Shown here: positions 21,321 through 33,788 of the stretch, in pieces
How positions within the stretch are numbered: the first letter of the stretch is position 1
Layout: every line of letters starts with the position of its first letter
The notes under the pieces: model-generated
The model's input: the letters and a program-made list of their open reading frames with translations, nothing else
Told to the model about the DNA's origin: nothing
Database searches by the model: none
Translations under genes and position numbers: made by a program
Source of the DNA: Arachnopeziza araneosa
Lineage: Eukaryota; Ascomycota; Leotiomycetes; Helotiales; Arachnopezizaceae
NCBI GenBank assembly: GCA_003988855.1
Contig: QYAI01000016.1
Span: 437,648 to 501,647 of the forward strand
Direction of reading: 5' to 3'
Length of the DNA: 64,000 bases

Positions 21321-22291
21321 ATGCCTCCTCAAAATCGCTCCGGAGGTCGCGACGTTCATATCTTCGATACACGCGATCGAAGCGCTTCAATTGGTGGCTT
21401 GATTCTCACAGAAGGTGTTACAAATGCTAACTTGTACACTATGATAGAGATTTTCGTTCTCTTTAATAGTGGATATAGTTTGCGAAATGAAAGCGATATC
21501 GAGGTAGAGAAGGATGCCTCTTCGCTTTTGCCTGGAAATTATTATATTAATTCTCGTGGTACGTTATTTTCAAACAACTTCTTTATATAGCTAACTTATT
21601 AGCAGTACCTTTCGATATAAATAACGAGAAGGCATTAGTTCGTACATCGACTTTATCGCAAACTGGACAGCGTGTTCAAGCATTTTGTGACGCGGTTCGT
21701 TCACGAGATAGACGGTGCGTTACAACAGGACTCGAGGCGCTTGGCGCTTTATATGATAACTGGAGAGGCTTCGAGGCTGCACATATATCCTCTCTAGCAT
21801 ACGAGAAGCACTGGAAGAACAACAATTTCGCGCGTTAGATCTTAATTCACCTAACTACAGGCGGTAGTATTAATTCTATACAGAATAGAATGTTGCTTGA
21901 TAATTCTATACATGCGCTGTTTGATGCGTTTGCGTTCTCGATCAATCTAGACGTATGTGTCTTACAATTCTTACGAATATAAAGTAGCTAATCGTTAATT
22001 TAGGATGACTACAAGATCGTACACTTTGGCTTTTACAACAGGAAGATTGCCGGGAAACATCTTGATCGAAGACTTCTTGATAATTCTCAAAGGCTAGTAG
22101 ATAAACTTTTTAGGTAGCATTTTCGACAAGCAGTTTTGATTAATATGAGAGGTGCTAGCGAGCTTATCTTCGAGCATGATTTTCTACCTAGCTCTGATAT
22201 AGTTAGTAGTATACTTAAGAGTCTAAAGGCTGCTGAGAGAATAAAGTTTGAGCTGTTCAATTGCTTAGCGACCGAAGTTGATTTGACTTAA
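21321..22291 (+). pseudogene. HNH-nuclease gene copy 1, broken by two Trp-to-stop changes
   Basis: It has the same layout as the intact neighbour: exons 21321-21558, 21606-21952 and 22004-22291, with the first exon exactly the same length (238 nt). The frame is kept throughout, but TAG stops interrupt it at 21836-21838 and 22115-22117. By comparison with copy 2 and the family pattern, the second is clearly a former Trp (RWHF). The first lies where related proteins often have Trp after FxR. Both fit G-to-A change, as repeat-induced point mutation produces. The catalytic pattern is otherwise retained: His in EAAHI, Asn in INSIQN and His in SIHALFD. The family (HNH_2-like, common in Pezizomycotina genomes) is of uncertain role. 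Confidence 0.8.
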
Positions 22292-22667
22292 TAGACGTGT
22301 ATTTAATTTTAGAAGGTATAGGCAGCCGCTGCTCACGTCCGGAGACTAAAACAGAACCAGCAAAAAAAAAAGTTGAGTCTGACTTATCTGGTACAGTACT
22401 GTAATTTACTTATTGCTCTTAATAACAATAAAATGGTTAGCTAGCGCGCACTGACTTATTTATTCTCAGGCACAATATCAGCCTCGCCTTCCATCCTTTA
22501 TCTCCAACAACTCAACAACAACAACAACAACAATAACCCTGCAAGCCTTTCGCGTTGTGTCGTTTTCTTCTGCTTATTCTGGATTCTAGCTCCGAAACCC
22601 TTTGACTACAACGAAAACCGCCCTCCACTCCCTCTAGTTACACGAAACCCCCCACCCCCCTTCCGCC
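22292..22667. other. Spacer between the two HNH copies
   Basis: It contains the presumed promoter of copy 2. A CAA-type run lies near 22507-22536 and C-rich tracts precede the ATG at 22668. No other gene is seen. Confidence 0.5.
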
Positions 22668-23638
22668 ATGCCAAGCAGCAACCGTGCTGAACATCGCCAT
22701 GTTCACCTTTTCAATACTAGCGATCGAAGCACTGAAATTGGCGGTCTAATTCTTAGCGACAGTATTACATGTGCCAACTTCTACGATATGGTCGAGATTA
22801 TTACGATCGTTACAATCAACTTTTCTCTACAAGATAATAGCGGGGTTATATTAGCGCGGGACAACACTCTACTGCAACCTGGGAACTATTACATTATTTC
22901 TCTTGGTAAGTCTTTAGGCAAGCTCTTTATTTACAAGTAGCTAATTTAAAGAACCCTTCGAGCTTAATAATGAGATAGTACTAACTCGAGCTCTCTCTAT
23001 ACAAACTGGACCTCGCATCGAAGCCTTTACGAATGCTGTTCGTACACGGGATCAACGTTGTGTTATAACAAAACGACCAGTCGATTATGGAGATTTTACT
23101 GGTTTTGAAGCTGCGCAGATTTTCCCATTAGCGTATGAACATCAGTTTAAGGAAGGAAATTACAGCCGTTATATTACAACTTCTCCTAACGAAACAATTA
23201 GAGGAGGCCGGATTAATTCTCCACAAAACGGGCTTCTTCTTCGTCAAGATTTGCATACAAAGTTTGACTTTTACAAATTCTCAATCAATCCTGATGTATG
23301 TATATCTCTTTTTTAATAAAATTTCTTATAAACCTAACTTTTTTTAGGATAATTATAAAATTGTCTTCTTTACTGGTGACAGGGATAATATTGCTGGAAA
23401 ATGCCTTGACGAACAGCTTCTTAACGATCCTGAAAGACCAGCTGATGGACTCCTCCGTTGGCATTTCCGACAAGCTGTCTTAACGAATATGCGAGGTGCG
23501 GGCGAGCCTACATTTGAGCACGATTTCCCTCCTTGCTCGGATATGATGGGTCAAATATTAGAGGGTCCAAAGGCAGCTCAGAGAATGGAGTTTGAGCTAT
23601 TTAGTCGGTTAGGTGCTACTTTTGAGCTAGCAGAGTAG
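22668..23638 (+). CDS. HNH_2-like nuclease-domain protein, copy 2 (290 aa), first His replaced
   Basis: Three exons, 22668-22905, 22952-23295 and 23348-23638, all in phase. Residues about 85-205 form the HNH-type domain: VRTRDQRCVIT, GFEAAQIFPLAYEH, GGRINSPQNGLLLRQDLHTKFD, FSINPD. The C-terminal block (RWHFRQAVLTNMRGAGEP, FEHDFPP, GPKAAQRMEFELF) is typical of this fungal family. In the family the first catalytic His is the H of EAAHI. Here it is Gln, while the Asn and second His remain, so cleavage activity is doubtful. Copy 1 keeps the His but has two stops. The wide spread of the family in fungi is known; its biological job is not, and I propose none. Confidence 0.83.
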
Positions 23639-25657
23639 AAGCAGTATAATACAAATATAATCATCGAAACCTGCGCCTTGCTAACCGTCTTGCGGATTAC
23701 TCGAGACTTTCAAGGTCGAGTAATTGCTGAGGCAAAGCTGTTAATTTTGAAATAGGTATTATCTGCTTATTATATAAAGCTATATTCAACTCCATTCTCA
23801 TTTTGCTCAAAAGGAGGGAAGTTTTTTTTTTATCTTTCCGATCGCACCTTGTACTACTTGTCCTACAGCGCGACCTTTCTATTCAACAAGCCAAGTCTAG
23901 GAAGGTCTGTGGAATTTTATCCATTGACCATATCCTTGATTTTAGATGAATCTTCGAACATCATCTCTCCATATGTCCGCTTCACAGTTATAGAAGACAA
24001 TGCTTTTATTTCGCTGCTTGCTCAATTCTTTTGTGTTTGGTCTAAGAATTATTCTTCGATACACAAACTCTCAGTTCTCAGATCCCCTAAATCATCCATT
24101 CCTCCAGGATATAGAGACCAAGACATCATCAAATTATGAACAACCAATTGCATCTCTCTTTCTTCAAATTTCTTTCATTGTCTACCTTGGGAGCGTTTTT
24201 GATGCTGGCCAGTATGACTTCAAGCTTCTCTGCTACACTGGGATTTTTCGTATCAGATACCCATCTAGGTAAGAAGACTACTGAGATGTAATGAAGAAGG
24301 TCAAGGGCTTCTAAATTAGCAATGTAAGTTACTAATGTTACTTGTATATAAAGTCGAAATAAAGAAGAAGTGAAAATAAGGGAACCGAGAATAGATTTAT
24401 GCAATGAAGTGAGAAATTAAAGATTATCATTTCAATAATCCCTCTCCATCCTCCTCTCTAATCCATATAGATTTGAGGTCTCTCTGCTCAAACTCATCTA
24501 CACAGTAGAAATAAAAACGGTCAGGATTCAAACAAACTTATTCATCCTCTACACTCGCCTTCCCAGCCAAATCCTGATAGTACGCCAAACTCAGGCGTAA
24601 GATTTTTATTTGACAATGATATTTCCACCGATTAAAGCAGCCCTGACTGAAATCTTTGGGAATTAAGATTGAATCCAAGATGATCAACCTACTTTTGCAT
24701 CTCGTATAGCACGAATAAAGTCAACAGCTCAGCACTTCACCACCAAACATTCTTCTCTGCCCTCTCATTTTCTCCTGCCTCCACTCCTCGCCGTTCCACA
24801 ACATCCGCATCACACTTATCAGACCATCGCATCTCCCCTCCCTCAACAAGCAAGACGGAACCAAACCCCAAACACCACCGATCAGGCTCCCCCGTGATTG
24901 ACTGCCGACGTGACATCCATCTCGATCTGCATACACCCGAGCGCGAGCGGCTCTGATCCGATCGTCCATCATGTCACAAACACGTCATATCTCTCGGTGG
25001 CCATCGAAAATGCCATCTCATCACGGCTGAAACGAGGTCGGGAACGGTATGCTGCAAGCCGGCGAGGGACAAGCACAAGCTCGGATGGAGGTGCAAACAG
25101 GTACGAGCAGGCACAGACAGGGATGGAGACGGATAATAGATAACTTTGTACCACGACTGGTGGTGTCGGCATGATATTGCGGACTGTGAGAGTGAGGTAA
25201 TTGTCCTTGCTGGTAGGAGTATTCAATCTCATCTTAATTTCAGATGCATTCTTCCAGACTATGAAGTACAAACGACGAAGATAGATTGTCTCCACTTAAT
25301 GTGATTTCTTTTCTGTTTGCGTTTGTACTCATAAGTCTATTCATTCTATGTGGGTATCCGTTCCTCTCCTCTCCATCAAGAAAGTATTTACTCGTACAGC
25401 TACTTTATGCCGTGCTAGATGTAATATGTACAATAAGTGAGGGACTGCTCGTACAGTAATTTGACCGACCAACAGGCAATTCATCCGTCATTGAAGCCGT
25501 TGCCAGCTTTCCAACCGTTCCCAACCAACACGACCCCACCTGTACCAGACACCTGGTGATATGCCTAGCCCATTATTTTTGAGTCCGAGAAGAAATATAG
25601 CGTGCGAAAAATTGATCCAGTCCCAAGTAAACAATGAATGAGTGGGACCTGATTCAA
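23639..25657. other. Two-kilobase spacer after the HNH genes, no supported gene
   Basis: A/T-rich up to about 24700, then more balanced. Open frames on both strands between 23849 and 25295 have no family resemblance, no clear ATG context and no plausible splice partners. Confidence 0.5.
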
Positions 25658-27268
25658 TCAAGGTATCCATATCAACTCCACCAAGCCATCTTTATCAAAC
25701 ATACGATAGCGATCATCGCCCACGACTTCAGTCCAGCGTAAATCATTACTCTTCCTGACATAAACCTGCTTCACAGTCCCATCCCTCTGCACCTCCGCCT
25801 CCTTCAGCTCCCATGCCACTTTTCTCCCACTCCCAAGCAGACTCTTCCGCCCAGGGCCGAGCATAAAATCTAGATTCCAACCGTAATCATCAGGCGCAGA
25901 GCCGAATGTGCGCTCCATTTGGTAGACGTTGAAATCGATCCCTTTGGGATACTGGGCGATGGAATAGCCATTAGAGATGATGAAATCATCGGCTGTTTGA
26001 AATCGCTGCAGGAAACAAGCTTCTCCACAAGAGTGCATAATTTGGGCTCCTGCGTAGGGCTTGGCTCTGTGCCACATACCACCCTTAAAGTGGTGGAGAG
26101 AAAGGGGTACCAGGCCGGATTCGTAGAAACCGCTCGGGTCGCCCATAATGTCAAGCTGGTGTAGGTCTCGGAGCATGGTGAGACGGACTTCGGTGTTTTC
26201 GTAGATACACTTTCGGAGAAGAATATCGCCTTGTGGTCCCCATCCTGTGTTTGATTCTTGGACTTTTTGTTCCGTCGAACATTGATCGTAAAGGTTGGCG
26301 ATCTTCCCTGCCATGGACATTGTGAAAAAGACTCCCGCTCCACCGAAAGCCTGTGAGCCATGTCGTTGGACATTGTTTACATCTTCTGAGAAAGTGCCAA
26401 TGTAGAGGTCAGTAGAAGAATCATAGGTATCAAGGCGAGTTTTGAGGGCGTGCATAGAAGGATAGAAAGTGTCATCGTCACACATAACTAGCCACTTGCG
26501 AATATTGCGGGAGGAGTCGTTGTAGAGGGCTGGGAGAAGAGAGAGGTATCGTTGTGCCATTTCAATACCGCTATCAGAGGGGTAAACTTTGGCATCGATT
26601 CCAACATCTCTGAGCTGCTGCCGGGTATGGTCCAGCTCTTCTTCCGAAGCATCTACCAAGCGCAAGATCAATCCGCCTCCATTTGAATTCCCTCTTCCGT
26701 CTGTAAGCCAATGCGCCCACTCTTTCATGGGGCCAATCGTTGGATCATTCAATCTGGAGTAGGCGGTCGAGATACCAAATAGCAAATCAGAAGCATTGAC
26801 AGTTTTAGGAAATGGCGAGACCGGTACAGGAACATCGAGAGGATTCAAGCAGGTCGTTCTCATGGGTGGATTGTGGATATCAATGATATCAAAGCCCTTA
26901 GGAAAGAGTTCCCTATCAATTTTGGTGATGGAGTTCCTGTTGGTCTCTTGACGGTGGAACCGGACATGTCTGCGGGCGTATTCAATGGTTTCTTCAAGGC
27001 CATAACGTTCCTGCAGCGTTTGGAGGTGTGTAGAGTTGAATGAGCAGTCTCCTCGGTACGGCGCAGTCACAGGTCTGGGAGGAGGGCCTGTCGAGTTCAA
27101 TTGGGCATGAATTTCAATCATCTGTGGGTGAAAACCTCTTGGCCGGTCAACGGTGGATGGTTTTAAAGTGTAGATGAAGAGGGCCAGACAGAAAGTGGTC
27201 AAGAAGATGGCCCTCATAAAAGGACTACGAGTGGAGAAGATGTTTCCCGAAGTGATTGGAGAACCCAT
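25658..27268 (-). CDS. Fringe-like glycosyltransferase, GT31-type, type II membrane protein
   Basis: A single exon of 536 residues if translation starts at 27268. That start places a membrane anchor (AIFLTTFCLALFIYTL) at about residues 19-34, the usual Golgi type II topology. The same frame is open to an ATG at 27487, but the extra 73 residues are not helpful for topology. The catalytic region has CDDDTF near residue 261, the metal-binding acidic motif. It also has the fringe-family features FGGAGVFF and WGPQGDILLRKC, and a HHFKGG segment. These proteins transfer a sugar from a nucleotide sugar onto glycans; the exact substrate cannot be read here. The gene is divergent from palA. Confidence 0.85.
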   Translation of the reverse strand: MGSPITSGNIFSTRSPFMRAIFLTTFCLALFIYTLKPSTVDRPRGFHPQMIEIHAQLNSTGPPPRPVTAPYRGDCSFNSTHLQTLQERYGLEETIEYARRHVRFHRQETNRNSITKIDRELFPKGFDIIDIHNPPMRTTCLNPLDVPVPVSPFPKTVNASDLLFGISTAYSRLNDPTIGPMKEWAHWLTDGRGNSNGGGLILRLVDASEEELDHTRQQLRDVGIDAKVYPSDSGIEMAQRYLSLLPALYNDSSRNIRKWLVMCDDDTFYPSMHALKTRLDTYDSSTDLYIGTFSEDVNNVQRHGSQAFGGAGVFFTMSMAGKIANLYDQCSTEQKVQESNTGWGPQGDILLRKCIYENTEVRLTMLRDLHQLDIMGDPSGFYESGLVPLSLHHFKGGMWHRAKPYAGAQIMHSCGEACFLQRFQTADDFIISNGYSIAQYPKGIDFNVYQMERTFGSAPDDYGWNLDFMLGPGRKSLLGSGRKVAWELKEAEVQRDGTVKQVYVRKSNDLRWTEVVGDDRYRMFDKDGLVELIWIP

Positions 27269-28463
27269 AACGAGTGAGGCGTCCCAAGTCCAAAATTGGT
27301 AGGAAGAGAGTCGAGGGAAATAGGGAGGGAGGAGTGAAGGTTGTAGACTGTAGGAGGAGTTTAAAAGATGTTGGGTAGCATCACCGGCTCTAAAATGAGT
27401 AGGAGCACGCACGCACGGGGAGGGGCAGCTTTTCAAGGAGAGCCAGCAAATGCCAAAGCAGACGTGAGCCAAGGAATAGTGTAGCATGAAAAAGCTGACT
27501 TGAATCCAGCCAACTCGAAGATGAAAGAGACGTCTATAGTACCTTACAGGTCCAGGGGCTGAACCGAATCACCGCACCAAACATTCCGCGAAACCTAAGG
27601 GAGAGTGCGTTTCTCGGCGGAAGATCGCATCAGACTCGTTACATCGTTTGCTCGAGGATGCTTGCTTGTGTTTACCCATCTCTCGTCTGGTAGTTGTGCA
27701 AAGACCAAACGTGCAAGATTGGCCTGCAGTGGGCGTCCGCGAAACGAGCGAAAATAAGATGATGGCATTGTAGACTTGAGGATTCAGCCCCGATAAAGAA
27801 ATGCCGCCCTGACGTTCCCTTGAATCAGGACAGGGCCAATAACAGCCCGAAACCCTCTCGACGTCGTCCGCCACTGTGGCCTGTTTAGGCTTCGCTCTTT
27901 TTCCATCGTCTCTGCTTTCGGCGGCACACAGCGCCAAAACCAACGACATCTCATTCCCACATCCATGCCGCCAGCCACAGCGCTCCCAGTGAAATCATCT
28001 CGACGTCTGCTGGGCTGTCAGCATTCAATGCGCAGCGCCGTAGTCTTTCGTTGGAGCCCGCGCGACTGCAAACGGTGTGTCGAGCAAAGCGGGAGAGAAT
28101 GTCGAGTTGGCTGGGTCCCTGAGCCGAAAGAAATGGTGATCCTGAACGACAGACAGGAATATTTCAAACTCGAAACACGAGCATCATGAAGAAAAACTCT
28201 TCCCATTTAGAGGTTTCAAAACATACAGACGGGAGTTTTGGACCATCTTCAAAATCATCTCAACTTTTTTCAAGCCCCTTTCCCACTGCCCCTCCTTCCC
28301 CTTTCAGTCAGCCCTATGTTTTGCAGTGAAATGGCCCAGTAGCCTGAAGTTCGGCCGCAGATTTCAGGCCTGATGAAGTCATGGCCAAATCTCAAGTTGT
28401 TTTCCGTACGCATGCACAGTACCAATCTAGAGGTCTGATTGACAGACCTCGTTTCAAGTTAAG
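27269..28463. promoter_or_regulatory. Divergent promoter region, GT31 gene (-) and palA (+)
   Basis: About 1.2 kb, or 1.0 kb if the GT31 gene starts at 27487. No gene is supported. I looked for PacC sites (GCCARG), because palA belongs to the pH pathway, and found none that is convincing. Confidence 0.4.
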
Positions 28464-31279
28464 ATGACTAGGTAAAGATCGTATCGCTTCATTTCTGATC
28501 TCTTCTCAAGTCTAACCATTTCCAGTAATATCCTCTCCCTGCCATTTCGCAAAACAACCACTCTCTCCCTCTCAGATGCGATCAAGCAGTACATCTCTAG
28601 CAAATATGATCAGCATCCGGATATGTTCAAACAAGACCTCGAGGTCATTGATGCTTTACGAAGGGATGCCATAAACGTACGAGAACCGCATGTCAGCGGG
28701 ATCAAAAAGATAGCAGCATATGCGGGGCAGCTATCTTGGTTGGGGGGTAAATTCCCCATTGATGTGAGCTTTCCAAAAGTGTCTAGAAGCTAATGCTAAG
28801 GTGTTCTCAGATCGGAGTAGATTTTCTTTGGTATCCAGCTCTAGGATACAATACCGAAAGACCCGTCACACAAAATAATCTCAAATTCGAACTGGCAAAT
28901 ATTCTTTACAACTTGGCAGCCCTCTATTCCCAGCTGGCAATAACATCCAACCGCAGCACCACCGAAGGCCTCCGATCGGCATGCAATTACTTTTGTCTCT
29001 CTGCAGGAGTCATCCTTCATATCAAAGATAAGGTCATTCCGGAGCTACGCTCAACGCCCCCAGAGGACATGGACGACTCCACCCTCGAATCTTTGCAGCA
29101 GCTCCTTCTCGCACAAGCACAAGAATGTTTTTGGCAGAAAGCAGTAATGGATGGCTACAAGGATGCATCCATAGCAAAATTAGCGGCCAAAGTCTCGGAT
29201 TTTTATGGTGCTGCGGGAGATTGGGGTGTGAAAAGCGACTCGATAAGTTCAGAATGGATACATCATGCCACAGCCAAACATCACCATTTTGCTGCTGCTG
29301 CACAATATAGACAGGCTTGTGACTGTTTAGAAAAGAGAAAATATGGTGAGGAAGTTGCAAGGTTACAGGATAGCATTGCTTGCGTAACAGAGGGTTTAAA
29401 GGAAGCGAGGTATATCAATAAATTGGTCTTGAGCGACCTGAATGGGCTCAAGAATAAAGTATCGGAAGATCTGAAAAGAGCAGAAAAGGACAATGATCTA
29501 ATCTACCTTAGTATGTATATTCAACACTTCTAAGTCTCAGCTAATTAGCAGATCCGGTACCACCCAAATCGGAACTGAAGACTTTGGAGAGAGCAAATAT
29601 GGCCATCGCAAAGGTGCCAAAAGAAGTATCAGAACCTTCGGCCTTCATTGGAGATCATGGAGATTTTGGGCCTCCTCTTTTCTCTAAACTTGTGCCGTTT
29701 GCTGTACATGTAGCAGCGAGCATCTATGAAGAACGCCGTGATAGACTTGTCAATAACTCTATCATCGATGAATTGGAAATTCTGACCACCAAAATTCACG
29801 ATACTCTCCGCTCTCTAAATTTACCAGGCTCGCTTCAAGCCCTCGAAAAGCCCCTTGGTCTTCCTCCCAGTCTTATCTCCCATGCCGAAGAAATTCGACA
29901 AGCAGACGCTTTAACTCGACTTCAACGTTCTTTTTCTGAGACGCAGAAGCTTGCTGCAAGTGACGCGTCTCTGTTCAATGAAGGTCGTGAGCTCCTTCGT
30001 GGAGAAGCAGCAGAAAACGGACGACTGAAGGCCAAGTACGGTACTGATCGTTGGACACGTCTCGAGTCTCCTTCCGCTGCCGCAAAACTCTATGCCCAAA
30101 TCGATGAGACTGATGGCTATCTCAAATCTGCCGCTAATTCCGACCAAATCGTGCACAATAAATATAAGGAGTGTGAAGATACTCTTCGCATACTCTCTTC
30201 ATCTGATCGAGATATTGGGAACTTTGTGCCATCATCGCGCCGTGCTACTATACCAGCGAAGCTTGAAGGCGAGGTTTCGCGTCTGAGAAACAGTCTCAAT
30301 GAAATTAGCCGGTTGGAGAGTAGGCGGAGGAGGAAAATTGAGGCCTTACGAGAAAAGGCCAAAAAGGATGACATCAACTCCTCCATACTCGCCGAGACCG
30401 CCCGTCTTGAGCGCGCCTATCCCTCCCAGACAGTTGTGCCAGCCCACTTTGAAGATTTTTTTGAACAGCGGCTCACAAAGTATGATTCCGACCTCCAGGC
30501 CTTGAATACCGCGTCTGAAGAACAAGAGAAACTACTTGCACAATTGGAAGAAAGTAACGCGAGCTTTTTGAAAGCGAGACAAGGTGATACGAGTAGTAAG
30601 GAGAGGGAACAGGCGCTACAAAAACTAGAAAATGCGTATTTCAGATACAAGGAGATTGTGAGTAATTTGGAAGTAGGGAGGAAGTTTTATAATGATCTGG
30701 CGAGGCTTGTGGGAAAGTTTAGAGATGAGGCAGCGGCGTTTGTTAGGGAGAGAAGGGAAGAGGCAGTGAGGTTGGAGAGGTATGTTCTTTTTCCCGTTGC
30801 AGTGTCTCCGTTGGAAAAGGACTGGAGGCACTTGTGGTTTTTCTGTCTCGTTCATTCTGACAGCTTTGAACTCCCGACTCTCTTTCATCTCCTCAACTCT
30901 CTTTCTTCCACCCTTCAATAGTAGAATGCTAACCCTTCTCCTTACTAGTGATCTTAATCTCCCACCTCTTTCATCCCTCTCTATCCGTCACCAACACCCA
31001 CCACCACCTCCCCCACCAGTAGCGTCCTTCCCACAACAACAGCCTCCTTCAACCGAACCAGCGCCTCATCACCGAACCTACCACCCACAAGAACCAGCCT
31101 TCTATACTTCAGACACTATCCCTGCTCCTCGACCCTTACCGGTAACCGCAACTTGGAACCCAGAAATGGGCATTAAGTTTGGTGGAGCACCGCCCAAACC
31201 CGCTGATGGTGATACGGCCAAAAAAGGTACCGGAGGCGGAGGAGCTTGGGACCCGACGAAGGGGTTTCAATTCGGATAA
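28464..31279 (+). CDS. palA: pH-signalling BRO1-domain protein PalA/Rim20
   Basis: The protein has 834 residues in five exons: 28464-28471, 28526-28763, 28811-29510, 29552-30779 and 30949-31279. PalA binds ESCRT-III on endosomes through its BRO1 domain. It also binds YPxL motifs of the PacC factor, so that PacC is cut at alkaline pH. The first exon is 8 nt (ATGACTAG). The protein starts MTSNILSLPFRKT, as PalA orthologs do. The BRO1 domain covers about residues 3-370, the coiled V-domain about 380-725, and a Pro-rich tail ends WNPEMGIKFG ... WDPTKGFQFG. The last intron is longer (169 nt), with branch GCTAAC and acceptor CTAG; it joins LES to DLNLPPLSSL. The length and tail favour PalA over the vacuolar Bro1 paralog. 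Confidence 0.93.
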
Positions 31280-33587
31280 TTTTAGTTGAGTTATGAGATA
31301 AGGGACTGGATTTAAGATAGAGTGGAAGATAATAGGACCACGAGTCGTTTGTTTCCAAGGCGTCGCATGTGATTTGTGCCTCTTTCGGCAACACGGTAGT
31401 AATGTCCTCCGTGAATATTCCTCGAGGTGAATTTGTTGCACATCGCGCGGAGAGCTGAGATACCGATGCCGCGACCTCACACTTCTCTCTGTATTACCTA
31501 CACGTCTCATTGATTGAATTTTGAGATAACCCTGGTTTTTTATTTTACGATACGTAAGCTGGAACGGCTACGACTTCCTCATAGTTGAGAGATCCTTAAC
31601 TGGTCCTGAAAGGAGGTGATTTGTGGCTGAGGTTGCCAGGCAGATCACGTGGTGTAACGTTAGGATTCACTTTTCGGTGAACCTCACTCGAGGATTTGTC
31701 AAAATGTTAATTCTGACTTTTCTCTCACGTTTTCTGCTTCCTTTCTAGAGCATGGGTTGTAAGCCTTACATGTTACCATGAGGTGTTGGAATATCGACGA
31801 AGCTGCGCCACTACCAATCCATCGCCTGATGCTGCCTTGCCTCGTCTTATCTTCTCCTCATCGAGAATTTCTCGAGGCGTCCATCTTTTCAAAAATTTCC
31901 AGTTCTTTGATCATATCTCATACTGAGGACGAAGACGAATTCCGAGGTTATCCCACCTTCAAACAGTAGCTGCTAAGGAAGTTAAAGTGATCGATTTATT
32001 TTTCGGTGCTCTTGAGACTGAGTAGATTATCTACGGTAATTTGGTTAATACGCTTGTTTATTATGCAAAGAGAAATAATGGAAGTGCCCCTGAACATAGC
32101 TTGGATCCTGCCTCTTTGCGCGCAACCTTAGAGCATGAGCTCGATTTGACGAAAGTAAATAACTTGCTCGAGACTATGGGCGAACTTGAGCTGAGATCTT
32201 GGTCGACGTTGAAGCTCTTATTTTTTCTGCAAATTCTTGGGTTGGACATTTTGATGTCAAATATACACTGCTTTCCACTATTTGATTTACACGAAATGAT
32301 TATCAAACTGCAGCCAGAAAGAGTCTCTAAATTAAGGGATCTGTCAAGAAAGCTTGCAGTAAAGAAAAGCCGTCTGATCTTTGAGCACCCACGTTATAAC
32401 ATCCAATTTTGATTTATTTGTCATTTGAGGAGTCCAAGATTCCAAGACAAAAGGGGAGCAATCCTGCTCTACAGAGCAGAAGGCTCGTTCGCCAAGCAAT
32501 CATTCGGAGATAAGTCTCACAACCTTTCTCCAAGAAAGTCACTCGAATCAATTCCTAAGTTCACGGAAACGTCTGGAAACTAGATTCCTGTCCTGTTCAT
32601 CTATCGAAATCCATCCATCGCCTACCCTCGGTACATATGCAACCTCGTGTATGAGAATATTCAAGCTCATGAACAACCGAATATGCGTCCTCCTAGATCC
32701 GAGACGTGGTCGAACAACTGCCCATCTATGCTGCGTTTTTCCGTATCGACTTGTGGATTTGAAATTCATGAGCCCAGAAATTAGACGGCCGTTTAAATAT
32801 GTGTGACTGCTAGCAAATGCTTGGTCGAAAGGTCTGCTCTTTTAGAACAGTCGGGTTTTTTGTTTTTACCAGGGCGGTTTAGGTGAAGAGAGATGAGAAC
32901 AAGCACATTGTAATTCCGAAAATATTAACAGTTTAGCAATTCAACCTCTCTCCCGCCACAAAAATCAACTCAAGACGTTTACTTGCTTCAAAACACCTCC
33001 TCATACAATATCCAGACTCTTCTCCCTCCTGTCCTCGAAGATCGAACGCTCGCCACGTTTCGAGCAGGAAGCACATGGTCCTGGGAGATAACTTGGAATC
33101 AACTACAGTTTATGACTTGGTTGTTGTCGCAGATGGGGTTCACATGGGGAGAAGGTGCCTTTGTCGAGAACTTGGAGACAGAGGGAACAGATGGAGTTGT
33201 GTAGGTTGCACATTCTTGGGTTTGTGAGGTGAAGGACGTGGGGTGAGCAAATTTGGGTACAGTTTGGTGTGAAAGTTTGATTGCAAAGTTTGGGAATGTG
33301 AGTTGTGTTCGTTCTGGAGATTTTTAGTTTGATAAGGTTGAATCTACAATTTCAAGAGGAGAAATCCATGTATACTCTTTATAAGTAGCAAATAACCAGA
33401 AGCGATTCACAGCTTGCGCTTGAATATGGAGCATGATGAGAATGACAAATTAAACCTTTAAAAGTAGTCTGAATCATGAACAACAAACATTTCCATGGGC
33501 ACAATAATCTAAACAACATTTCAAACCACTCTCCTTCCTCTAATCCTCTCCACCGCTTTTCTCTTCCGATCACCACTGCTTTTCTCT
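31280..33587. other. Spacer with a possible gene remnant at 31778-32412
   Basis: After the palA 3' UTR no full gene is seen. Two neighbouring frames, 31778-31969 and 32041-32412, code for 63 and 123 residues. The second has no ATG near its start and ends with a basic helix-like stretch (RDLSRKLAVKKSR). They could be exons of one decayed gene, but I found no intron that joins them convincingly. From 32413 to 33587 nothing is supported. Confidence 0.35.
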
Positions 33588-33788
33588 CTAGTGCTGCTGG
33601 TCCAAGAAAGCCGATCGCTCCTTCTGCACCGAACACAAAATACACGGACCTGGCATGAAGATTTTTTCGATTTTTGGTTGGTTGATTGGAGGGTGACCTC
33701 GACATTTTGGGTTGTTACATTGGTATAGTTTGCTTTCCTTAAGACATGATACGCATAAGACACAGTGTTCGTCTCGGCGTCCGCACAT
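33588..33788 (-). CDS. Small Cys-rich protein (66 aa or longer), unrecognised
   Basis: The minus-strand frame from the ATG at 33788 has seven cysteines in paired spacing: CGRRDEHCVLCVSC, CNNPKC and PCILC, with PGPC near the end. This pattern looks like a small zinc-binding protein. Just upstream, CACTAAC and a CCAG acceptor suggest an intron. An earlier exon from an ATG near 33930 would join in frame if a weak GTCAGA donor is used. I recognise no family, and the true start is uncertain. Confidence 0.4.
   Translation of the reverse strand: MCGRRDEHCVLCVSCLKESKLYQCNNPKCRGHPPINQPKIEKIFMPGPCILCSVQKERSAFLDQQH

Noticed and set aside
27269..27487. Longer N-terminus of the GT31 protein from the ATG at 27487
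   Set aside because: The 73 extra residues put two hydrophobic stretches before the anchor and look like translated leader. The ATG at 27268 gives a clean type II topology. It is not fully excluded.
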